NCBI GenBank assembly: GCA_963754335.1
Contig: CAVWFQ010000008.1
Location: 434,001-498,000 of the forward strand
Direction of reading: 5' to 3'
From: JBBSDP01 sp963754335
Lineage (GTDB): Bacteria; Planctomycetota; Phycisphaerae; Tepidisphaerales; Tepidisphaeraceae
Length of the DNA: 64,000 bases
The notes under the pieces are model-generated. The model saw only the letters and a program-made list of their open reading frames with translations. It was not told where the DNA came from and did not search any database. Below, piece by piece: positions 56,557 to 64,000 of this stretch. The first letter of the stretch is position 1; each line of letters starts with the position of its first letter. The position numbers and the translations under genes were made by a program.

Positions 56557-57356
56557 TCCTTGTAGGCTTCGGTGTGCAGATCCCAGGCCTTCTCGTCAAT
56601 CGCGGGAAGCTTGAAATCATCGGCGGATAAACCGCCCTGCGGGTTGATGCGGATTTCGGTCAGGAAGGTTTTCTGCTCGCGGGTCTTGTTTGCATCAACC
56701 GTATCGATCCGGCCGGGGAATCCGATCTTGCGATCGACCCAGACATCGATCGTGCTGAAGTGACGGGCCAGGCGAGTGTCGGGGTTACAGACCAGGCGGA
56801 GGTGAAGCGTATTGGCCGGGTCGTCTTTCGCGGGCTTGATCAGAGACACATCGAATTGCTTATGCACTTCCTCCTTATCCTGCCCGATCAGGAGAGGAAA
56901 GGGGCCTTCGCCGAGTTTGAAGAGATTCATCTTCTGACCGGGCTTGAGAATTTGCCGCTTGGTTTCAAGCTTTTTGTCGTAGTCGCGATCGGTGAGCCAT
57001 TCTCCGTCGAGCAGGTATTCGGTCTTTTTGTCTTCAGCGATCCGGCCGGAAATTTTCTTGTCGAACAGAACATGAATCCGCCCGCCGCCGTTGCTGTCGG
57101 TTTTCTGGAGCCAGATTTTGCCGGCGCGGGTCGTGTAGTCGGCGAGGACCGGGTCCCCTTCGGTGAGACGGACTTTCGCGTCAAATTCCTTGAGCGATTT
57201 GCCGGATTGATCGAGCGCGTCGAGGATTTGATCAACCGATGCATTGGCAGGGAGGGCCGTGTCAGTCTCGGCGGCGCGCGCTGACGTCACCAGCGACGAG
57301 ATCGCGGCACATACAAGGCAAGCCGAAATTCCGCAGGATGCAAAGAGACGATCCAT
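56553..57356 (-). CDS. LolA/DUF1571-like periplasmic lipoprotein-binding-fold protein
   Basis: ATG 57356 is preceded by AGGAG at a good distance and gives a signal peptide (CGISACLVCAAISSLVTSAR), 267 residues in all. The body (VDQILDALDQSGKSLKEFDA, KVRLTEGDPVLADYTTRAG, ILKPGQKMNLFKLGEGPFPL, NPQGGLSADDFKLPAI) has the pattern of outer-membrane lipoprotein-sorting-like/DUF1571 proteins, a half-barrel that binds lipids or acyl chains. Whether it truly carries lipoproteins is unknown. Its stop is 4 bp inside the aminotransferase ORF on the opposite strand. It is intact. Confidence 0.7.
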   Translation of the reverse strand: MDRLFASCGISACLVCAAISSLVTSARAAETDTALPANASVDQILDALDQSGKSLKEFDAKVRLTEGDPVLADYTTRAGKIWLQKTDSNGGGRIHVLFDKKISGRIAEDKKTEYLLDGEWLTDRDYDKKLETKRQILKPGQKMNLFKLGEGPFPLLIGQDKEEVHKQFDVSLIKPAKDDPANTLHLRLVCNPDTRLARHFSTIDVWVDRKIGFPGRIDTVDANKTREQKTFLTEIRINPQGGLSADDFKLPAIDEKAWDLHTEAYKD

Positions 57357-57392
57357 GACACTCCTTTGCCAGTTCAGACACTTGATCGGCAT

Positions 57393-57995
57393 TCAGGCTA
57401 GCTTCGCTGATTCGGCCGTTAGAGATTTCAACAGATTCAATAACTCGGGCAAATCCTTCACCTTGCGATCCGGTCGCCCTGCGAACGTTTGAACCCGCCC
57501 ATGGCTGATCCAGACGGTATGAGTGCCGGCGGCATTCCCCGCCTGCACATCATAGACGCCGTCGCCGACCATCCAGACCGCGGAAGTTGCCAATCCCATC
57601 TTCCTGCAGGCGAGCAGGAGGGGCGCGGGATCCGGTTTCGGCACGGCGTCATCGCGGGTAATGAGCAGTCTCAAATTCAGCGAATGACGCTTCAATACGG
57701 TCAGCACGCTTACCCGGCTGTTTCGAGTGATCAACGCCGTCGAAACGTTCATTTCTTGCAGCCAATCAAGCAGTTCGCGGCAACCCGGGTTGAGCGTCGA
57801 TCGGGCGGCGGCGGATTCCTCGTGGCGATGCAGGATCGCTTCGGCCGCCTGGCGTTCCGCGTCGTTCATTATCGCGAGGGCCTCGAGGATCGGCCGATCG
57901 CCGATCCCCATGTCCGCCTTGATCTTCGGAAAATCCAGCAATGGCTCGGTCAGTGTTCCGTCCATGTCGAAAAGGATGCCGGCGGGAAACATCAT
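57393..57995 (-). CDS. HAD-superfamily phosphatase
   Basis: The 200-residue protein has HAD motif I FDMDGTLTEPLLDF, a helical cap (AIMNDAERQAAEAILHRHEE), motif II STALITRNS, motif III Lys in AVPKPDPAPLLLACRKMG and motif IV VWMVGDGVYDVQAGNAAGTH. It resembles phosphoglycolate phosphatase-like phosphatases. The substrate is not predictable. Its ATG (57995) overlaps the stop of the upstream cysteine-desulfurase-like gene by four bases, so the two are coupled. Confidence 0.88.
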   Translation of the reverse strand: MMFPAGILFDMDGTLTEPLLDFPKIKADMGIGDRPILEALAIMNDAERQAAEAILHRHEESAAARSTLNPGCRELLDWLQEMNVSTALITRNSRVSVLTVLKRHSLNLRLLITRDDAVPKPDPAPLLLACRKMGLATSAVWMVGDGVYDVQAGNAAGTHTVWISHGRVQTFAGRPDRKVKDLPELLNLLKSLTAESAKLA

Positions 57996-59188
57996 CTTCC
58001 GATCGCGATACGCGCGTGGGATTCTGCCAGCTCCGCAAGAGCCTCCGTCGCGAACTGTACATCGGAAGAAGTTACGAATGGGCCGAAGCTGAATCGCGTC
58101 GTGCCGCCCAGTTCGGCGGTGCCAATGGCCCGATGCGCCAGGGGAGCACAATGAATTCCCGAGCGGGTCAGGATGCCGAAGCTCGATTCGAGGGCGGCGG
58201 AAAGCTCCTGCGGCTCGAAACCTTCAACGCGAACGGAGAAAACGCCGATGCGATTCTTTGTCCCCGCCGGGCCGAAATAGCGGAGTCCGGAGATCTCCTT
58301 CGCCCGGTCGATAAACGCCCTGACCAGATCCAGGTCGTGCGCGGCGAGTTTCTCGATCGTCTGGTCGAGAATCCATTTCACGCCTTGCGAGAGCCCGATG
58401 ATTCCGATGGCATTGTGGCTTCCCGGCTCATATTTGTCGGGCATGAATTCGGGTTGGCGATCCAGCTCGCTCACCGAGCCGGTGCCGCCTTCACGAATCG
58501 TGCGGAGGAATTTTTCGATGCCCGGGCGAATGTAAAGAAATCCGGTGCCGAGGGGGCCGAATAAGGCCTTGTGTCCCGGGGCGGCGAGCAGATCGATCCC
58601 GTCCGCCTGTACGTCGATGGGAACATGGCCGGCCGATTGGGCCGCATCGACGATGAATGGAACATTCGCGTCGCGGGCGATTTGTCCGATGGCGCGGATC
58701 GGCTGAACCGTTCCGGTTACGTTGCTCGCGTGCGTGATGGCGATAAAGCGCGTCTCCGGGCACAGCGCCCGGCGAATGTCGTCAGGATCGACGAGTCCAG
58801 TCGCTGGGTCGACCGCGATGCGTGCCTGGGTGAGCCAGCCGCGATCGGCCAGCGCGTTCATGGGGCGAAGGATCGAGTTGTGATCGATGTGCGTGCAGAT
58901 CGCGTGGTTGGTCTCTTCGGGATCGACCAGCCCCTTGATCGCAAGATTCAGGGCATCGGAGCAATTGAGCGTGAAGACAAAATGCTCGGGGCGTTCGCCG
59001 TTAAAGAGGCGATTGAGCCGACGCCGGCACTCGAAGATCAACGCGCCGGTTTCGACGGCCTCCTGATATGCTCCGCGCCCGGCGCTGGCTCCGAGCTCGG
59101 TGGCATAACGCGCCATCGCATCGTAAACCGCCGGCGGCTTGGGGAAACTGGTGGCGGCGTTGTCGAGGTAAATACGGCGAGAAGCCAT
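57992..59188 (-). CDS. Class V aminotransferase, cysteine desulfurase-like
   Basis: ATG 59188 starts MASRRIYLDNAATSFPKPPA. The 398-residue product has AYQEAVETGALIFECRRRLN, FTLNCSDALNLAIKGLV, ICTHIDHNSILRPMNALADR, ITHASNVTGTVQPIRAIG, FIVDAAQSAGHVPIDV, the PLP-binding Lys in APGHKALFGPLGTGFLY, and RSGIHCAPLAH, the loop that holds the catalytic Cys in type II cysteine desulfurases. The family includes CsdA/IscS relatives and isopenicillin-N epimerases; the loop Cys (GIHCAP) favours a sulfur-transfer enzyme. It is the first gene of an operon with the HAD phosphatase. It is intact. Confidence 0.88.
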   Translation of the reverse strand: MASRRIYLDNAATSFPKPPAVYDAMARYATELGASAGRGAYQEAVETGALIFECRRRLNRLFNGERPEHFVFTLNCSDALNLAIKGLVDPEETNHAICTHIDHNSILRPMNALADRGWLTQARIAVDPATGLVDPDDIRRALCPETRFIAITHASNVTGTVQPIRAIGQIARDANVPFIVDAAQSAGHVPIDVQADGIDLLAAPGHKALFGPLGTGFLYIRPGIEKFLRTIREGGTGSVSELDRQPEFMPDKYEPGSHNAIGIIGLSQGVKWILDQTIEKLAAHDLDLVRAFIDRAKEISGLRYFGPAGTKNRIGVFSVRVEGFEPQELSAALESSFGILTRSGIHCAPLAHRAIGTAELGGTTRFSFGPFVTSSDVQFATEALAELAESHARIAIGR

Positions 59189-59264
59189 ACGCAAATCATC
59201 TCCAAATCCAGGAATTGGAATCATAGAGACTGCGCGAATGAAGGCAAAGCGATATACTTCGCTC

Positions 59265-59696
59265 ATGCGATTCACGCATATCGACATCGAGAGCGCCCTG
59301 CGCCGCGTGGCGGATCGGAAAATCGAGGAGGCAATGGGCGAGGGAAAATTCGACAACCTGCCCGGCAAGGGCCTGCCGCTGGAACTGGAGCCGATCCCCG
59401 CCGATGAAAATGCCCGAATGACGTGGTAGGCGCTGAAAATCCTGCGCAATGGCGATTTCACGCCGGAAGAGGTCGTCTGGCGGAAAGGGATCGATCACCT
59501 TCGCGAAAGACTGGAAAAGACAACGGATGAATCGGCCGTTTGCCGAATCGTCGATCAAATCAATGACCTGGTCCGGCTTCTCAATACGCTCGGCACCAAC
59601 GCGATCAACCTGGCGGTATTGCCAATCGATCGCGAGGCCGCGCTGGAGCGATTTCGAAAATCAATTGTGCTTAAGAGTGGTGAACCTTTTGAATGA
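59265..59696 (+). CDS. DUF1992 (DnaJ C28-like conserved domain) protein, in-frame TAG
   Basis: The frame reads MRFTHIDIESALRRVADRKI, EEAMGEGKFDNLPGKGLPLE, LEPIPADENARMTW, then TAG at 59427-59429, then ALKILRNGDFTPEEVVWRKG, IDHLRERLEKTTDESAVCRI and VDQINDLVRLLNTLGTNAIN, ending at 59696. DUF1992 has the pattern GxFDNLxGxGxPLxL, ARMTWWALKILxxxGxxPEEV, so a Trp codon (TGG) has become TAG. The domain is of unknown role. The one substitution probably reflects a sequence error or a young pseudogene. Confidence 0.75.
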
Positions 59697-59710
59697 GAGG
59701 GTCTTACTTC

Positions 59711-60591
59711 TCATGCCGAGTTCCACACGACCCACTTGCCATCTACGCAAATAAATTGCAGCGGAAGCATCTTAGAGCGTTTCGCGCCGGTTTTCATACG
59801 AACCGACCAATCGTCGTGCGTCTCGTCGAACCGCCCTCGACATACACAAGCACCGCGCGCTTTCCAAACACAAAATGAAACTGCTCGTCAGTCTTCTCAA
59901 GCTCCGTTTGAGGATCATTTATCAACTTCGCGATTGCCGGCGGAACATGGTATTGCACGCCGTAGGCTCTTGGCTGCCAGATACTTTGACCAAACGACAG
60001 GGCGTTCGCGACATCATCGCCACGGTGCTCCTGAATCATCTGCTTGATCGAGTTCATCGCGGCGGTGACTTGACGCGCGTAGTCAGCCTTATGCCCATCA
60101 TCGTCTTGGAGTAGTTCGGCGTCAGGCATCCCACAATCCACATCAGCATCGAAATTCACCGCTTCATTCATACCAGGGGCCTCGACGTTCCGCTTGAGAA
60201 CTATATCGGTTTTTGACCCTACCTTCCGTGTGAGTGAAACAACGATCGGGTGCCGAAAATCCCCCGTAATTTGGAAATGATTTTTCCCCGGTCGGAGCCA
60301 TTGGTTGATTGGCTGTGTTTTAACGCCCGAACAAAAATGGGTCACGGGGTCATCATTGACAAAGAGTTTTGCCATTCCCTCCGCCGAACTGTCCCGAGCC
60401 CCCGCACCTCTTGGAGCCGTCAAATCAGGAGCGCTTCGTGCAATGACGACCGTGTACTCGGCGATTCCCTGGCCGAGAATGTCACCTTCTACCGACTTGG
60501 CATATAAGGCCGCAGGAAGTTGTTCAGCGATCGATACCATTGCACAAGCCAGAACAAACGCGCAAATGGAGCCGCTTCTAGAGTCATTCAT
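59711..60591 (-). CDS. Secreted hypothetical protein, one frameshift
   Basis: ATG 60591 gives MNDSRSGSICAFVLACAMVS as a signal-like start. The product (LGQGIAEYTVVIARSAPDLT, GMAKLFVNDDPVTHFCSGVK, RPGKNHFQITGDFRHPIVVS, NSIKQMIQEHRGDDVANALS) has no family I recognise. The frame changes near 59825; the other frame continues DETHDDWSVRMKTGAKRSKM and LPLQFICVDGKWVVWNSA, stopping at 59713. It is convergent with the DUF1992 gene. Confidence 0.6.
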
Positions 60592-60705
60592 CGCTCCCAC
60601 TTTTAACCTCACGCGCGGCACCCTGATAACCCTGAAATTCCCCACTTTCATTTCCGTGGTCTAATGTGACCTACCCGAATATTTTCTCGGCACCGAATAT
60701 ATTCC

Positions 60706-61755
60706 GTGAGAAATCAACTCATGCCTCATTGCGCAAATAGGCCGCTATACTGTGCGGACATGGTGTCCGCTGTACCCGGAATGCTTGATCGGCTGGCCTT
60801 GGCAACGGGGATCAAACATCGCGCGCTGGAAATCGGATTCGATCTGGTGGGAATCGCTCCAGCGGGTCCGTCCCGCCATCGTGATTATCTACGGCGCTGG
60901 CTCGACGAAGGGCAGGCCGGAGAGATGGGCTACTTAAGCAAACGCTTCGAAGAGCGGACCGACCCGTCGGTCTATTTGCCCGGCGCACAAACGGTCATCT
61001 GTGTGGCGATGAATTATCACACGAACTTGGAGCCGACCACTTCAAAAGGGGACGCACTCGGCCGGATCGCTCGATACGCGGTCGGCGATGATTATCACGA
61101 ACTGATCAAAGGCCGCTTGCATCAATTGTCGGATTGGATTCGCGAGCGCGAGCCGGACGCGACGACGCGGGCGGCCGTCGATACCGCTCCGGTCATGGAA
61201 AAGGAACTCGCTTCCCGCGCTGGGATCGGCTGGCTCGGCAAAAACACGTGCGTGATCAATCCAAAAATTGGCTCCTGGATTCTCCTGGGAGAAATCCTGA
61301 CAACGCTCGCGCTGCCGTTCGACGAGCCGGCCATCGACCGCTGCGGATCCTGTACACGTTGCATCGACGCCTGTCCGACCGATGCGATCACCGCGCCTTA
61401 TCGGCTTGATGCCCGCCGATGCATATCGTATCTCACCATCGAGCATCGTGGCGAAATTGACAACGAACTACAGCCGCTCATGGGCGACTGGCTTTATGGA
61501 TGCGACATTTGCCAGGAGGTTTGCCCCTTTAATCGTCATGCGCCGGACACCGGGGAATCTGCGCTTCAGCCGAGATTTGCCGGAGGGCAATTGGACACAA
61601 CTGAGGTCTTGAAATGGACGGACGACATTTATCGGGAGCGATTGCGGGGGAGTGCGATGAAGCGGGTCAAGCTGCCCGTTCTCAAGCGAAACGCGCGGAT
61701 CGTGGCGGAGAACGTTAGCGAAAAAAGGGTTTCCAATCAGCGTGGTAAAACGTGA
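60706..61755 (+). CDS. queG: Epoxyqueuosine reductase
   Basis: QueG reduces epoxyqueuosine to queuosine in tRNA using cobalamin and two 4Fe-4S clusters. The product has ALEIGFDLVGIAPAGPSRHR, RTDPSVYLPGAQTVICVAMN, ARYAVGDDYHELIKGRLHQL, VDTAPVMEKELASRAGIGWL, GKNTCVINPKIGSWILLGEI, and the clusters CGSCTRCIDACPTDAITAPY, ARRCISYLTIEHRGEI and CDICQEVCPFNRHAPDTG. The track-like GTG at 60706 is possible, but ATG 60760 (MVSAVPGML) is an alternative, so the first 18 residues are uncertain. It is intact. Confidence 0.95.
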   Translation: MRNQLMPHCANRPLYCADMVSAVPGMLDRLALATGIKHRALEIGFDLVGIAPAGPSRHRDYLRRWLDEGQAGEMGYLSKRFEERTDPSVYLPGAQTVICVAMNYHTNLEPTTSKGDALGRIARYAVGDDYHELIKGRLHQLSDWIREREPDATTRAAVDTAPVMEKELASRAGIGWLGKNTCVINPKIGSWILLGEILTTLALPFDEPAIDRCGSCTRCIDACPTDAITAPYRLDARRCISYLTIEHRGEIDNELQPLMGDWLYGCDICQEVCPFNRHAPDTGESALQPRFAGGQLDTTEVLKWTDDIYRERLRGSAMKRVKLPVLKRNARIVAENVSEKRVSNQRGKT

Positions 61756-61756
61756 T

Positions 61757-61940
61757 CGTGGCACGGCTTTTCAAGCCGTGTGTGCCGGTACTCCGGCATG
61801 TTGGCTGGTACTCCAGCCAACGCAGCAAGAGCGTATCAAGCTTTGCGATCTGATGCAGGGCTCTTCGCTCTCGCTTTCAGCGACGGAGTACCGTCAATCG
61901 CCGCGGCGTACCGCGGCCACGGCTTGAAAAGCCGTGCCAC
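61757..61940. repeat. GTGGCACGGCTTTTCAAGCC inverted-repeat element
   Basis: The outer arms CGTGGCACGGCTTTTCAAGC (61757) and its inverse (61918-61940) form a 23-bp stem. Between them lie short hairpins such as GCCGGTACTCCGGC, TTGGCTGGTACTCCAGCCAA and CGCGGCGTACCGCGGC. It starts 1 bp after queG and ends 4 bp before the ribosome-binding site of the beta-helix gene. Confidence 0.8.
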
Positions 61941-61951
61941 AACGGAGGCGC

Positions 61952-64000
61952 ATGCAGAATTGGATCACGTTTGGAATAATGCTCGCGGCGATCTCCGCAC
62001 CGGCGGGCGCTGCAACTCTCAGGTTCTACGTTTCGCCCGGCGGAAATGACGCCTGGTCGGGAAAGCGTGCCGACGTCGATGCGGCAAAGACGGACGGAGC
62101 TGTTGCGACGCTCAAACATGTGCGCGATCTCGTGCGTGAAGCCAAACGGGCAAGCGGAGGATCGGCGCCGACTGCAATCGAGGTGGTATTGCGCGGCGGA
62201 AATTATTTTCTGCCAGAGCCCCTCGTGCTTACGCCGGAGGATTCGGGAAGCGCCGCCTGTCCGATCCGCTGGATGGCGTTCGAGGGCGAATCGCCGGTCA
62301 TCAGCGGCGGTAGAAAAATCGAAAACTGGGAAAACGGATCGCTGAATGGTCATCCAGTCTGGATGGCGCGCCTCGGGGCGGCGGCGCAGGGAAAGGATGT
62401 TTTTCGCGAACTGTGGGTGAACGGGCAGCGACGGCAACGAGCGCGGTGGCCGAAGAAAAATTATTTCTCTGTCGCTCAGCCGATTCCGGAAGCGGGAAGC
62501 AGTACCTACAAAGGTGGCCACGCTTTCGGATTCAATGCCGGGGATCTGAAAGCCTGGCCCAGGGCGACGGCCGGTGAAATCGTCGTCTTTAACCGCTGGG
62601 TCGAATCGCGGCTGCCGATCAAAGCGATCGACGAAACGAATCATCGCGCCGAATTTACCAAGGCTGCGGTCTTTTCATTGGACGGCGGCGATCCCTATTT
62701 CGTCGAGAACGTGCCTGAGACGTTGAGCGAGCCCGGGGAATGGTGCCTCGATTTATCGGGAACGCTCTATTACCTGCCGATGCCGGGAGAGGAACCGGCC
62801 AAAGCGGAGGCGATTGCGCCGCGGCTGACGCAGGTGATGCGTCTGGCGGCGGACACGGGCGCGGACCCTCGCTGGATTACCTGAACTTTTCGAATCTGAC
62901 TTTTGCGCACAGCGAATGGTATTACGACCGCGAGCGGGACGACGCCGAGAACATGGCGCGGCAGAGTGGCTTCAACCAGGCGGCCCATGGCGTCAGGGGA
63001 GTCGTGGAGGCGCAGGGAGCCAGGCATGTGGTCTTCGATCATTGCACGATTGCGCACGCGGGAAATTACGCGATCGACCTGGGACGCGGGTGCCAGGATG
63101 TCAAAATTCTGAATTGCACCTGCACGGATCTGGGCGCCGGTGGGATCAAAATCGGCGATACGGGACTTCACGGCGATTCGCAGCTTGCGGTCTTCGGCAA
63201 CGAAGTCTCGGATTGCGTCATCTCAGATAGCGGGCATCTGTTCGCCAGCGCGGTCGGCGTCTGGATTGGACAATCGCACGACAACCGCATCACCCATAAC
63301 GACATTCACGGCCTCTATTACACCGGCATCTCGATCGGCTGGACGTGGGGATACGGCCCGGCGGAATCCCGCGGCAATCTCATTGAACTCAATCACATTC
63401 ACCACATCGGCACCCATGCAGACGGTGAACCGCCCGTGCTGAGCGACATGGGCGGGATCTATACGCTCGGCGGAGAACAGGGAACGATCATCCGGCTTAA
63501 TCGATTTCACGATATTGCCGGACTGCGCTACGGCGGGTGGGGTATCTATTTCGACGAAGGAACCACCGGGATCGTTGCGGAAAAAAATCTGGTCTACAAC
63601 ACGACGCATGGGGGATTTCATCAACATTACGGAAAAGAAAATCGGGTGTGGAATAATATTTTTGCTCTCGGCCGGGACGGGCAGATTCAGCGAACGCGGA
63701 TTGAAGACCACATCAGTTTTCGATTCGAGCATAATATTGTGTGGTACCAGAACGGCGTTCTGCTGACCGGCGACTGGAGCAAATTGAATGTCGTTTTCGA
63801 CATGAACACCTATTGGCATGAAGGCGGCGGCGACATTCAATTTGGAAACAGGACCTGGGCACAATGGCAGGCGGCAGGCGAGGATGCGCATTCATACATT
63901 GCTAATCCGAACTTCATCGCTCCACATGACGGCGACTTCAGCTTTCCTACTGCGCCGCCGGCAGAGTTTGAGCCGTTTGACGTTTCTTCGGCCGGCCCGC
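61952..64000 (+). CDS. Secreted right-handed beta-helix protein (GH141-like), 3' partial, one frameshift
   Basis: ATG 61952 follows GGAGG and gives a signal peptide (WITFGIMLAAISAPAGA). Beta-helix features follow: LRFYVSPGGNDAWSGKR, AIEVVLRGGNYFLPEPLVLT, SPVISGGRKIENW and VENVPETLSEPGEW. The frame breaks near 62865; frame 2 continues SLDYLNFSNLTFAHSEWYYD, HVVFDHCTIAHAGNYAIDLG, NCTCTDLGAGGIKIGDTGLH, DSGHLFASAVGVWIGQSHDN and HDIHGLYYTGISIGWTWGYG, and runs off the window. The layout resembles GH141-like and pectate-lyase-fold glycan-degrading enzymes. The specific activity cannot be told. Confidence 0.8.

Noticed and set aside
36148..59429. Genome-wide reassignment of TAG
   Set aside because: TAG ends several intact genes normally (for example at 3164-3166 and 53515-53517), so it is a functional stop.

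Overview
The window is GC-rich, gene-dense chromosomal DNA that looks planctomycetal, probably class Phycisphaerae (the class is inference). The evidence is three DUF1501 proteins with twin-arginine leaders, secreted cytochrome c/DUF1549/DUF1553 proteins, a surface protein whose N-terminus carries a planctomycete-type LE.RVLLS-like motif (FEQRVLLSG), and many small palindromic repeats between genes. No rRNA, tRNA, CRISPR array or prophage was recognised.

Layout. 1-6.3 kb (+): an SPFH/GYF_2 protein, a PQQ-type beta-propeller, two tandem zinc-ribbon/AIM24 paralogues and remnants of DUF1801 and cytochrome P460 genes. 6.3-12.2 kb: a GH29 alpha-L-fucosidase (-), then a DUF1549/DUF1553 + DUF1501 pair (+). 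12.5-18.6 kb: housekeeping genes pgk, rpe, accD, rsgA and purF, with a small inverted-repeat-bounded four-helix-bundle-protein element lying exactly between pgk and rpe. 18.6-25.5 kb: Sel1-repeat protein, RidA, metallophosphoesterase, rhomboid protease, gluzincin-PDZ protease, lipoprotein, Dabb protein and a PhnP-like metallo-beta-lactamase-fold enzyme. 25.7-34.4 kb: topA, a GloVer/Thr-Pro/CARDB-like surface protein, a thioredoxin-like lipoprotein and an Xaa-Pro aminopeptidase. 34.6-49.5 kb (-): a long block of secreted planctomycetal proteins (DUF1501, PPC-domain, DUF1549/1553, cytochrome c-WD40-coiled coil, a second haem protein and a second DUF1501) with a vapBC pair inside it. 49.7-64 kb: aroA, a DUF4139 protein, a RAYT/HUH-like transposase remnant bounded by 55-bp inverted repeats, an Sfp-type phosphopantetheinyl transferase, an AlaC-like aminotransferase, a LolA-like protein, a HAD phosphatase, a cysteine-desulfurase-like enzyme, DUF1992, queG and the start of a beta-helix (GH141-like) protein.

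Two themes cut across the window. First, about 20 genes are broken by single-base shifts or single in-frame stops, including topA and purF, which should be essential. This points to residual indel errors in the assembly rather than mass gene decay, so broken genes are annotated here across the break. Second, at least ten families of palindromic or inverted repeats sit at gene borders. Two of these structures enclose a gene: the RAYT-like remnant and the four-helix-bundle protein. These are the best candidates for under-described mobile elements. Several repeats have cut into or extended neighbouring reading frames (cytochrome P460, PhnP-like hydrolase, aminotransferase).
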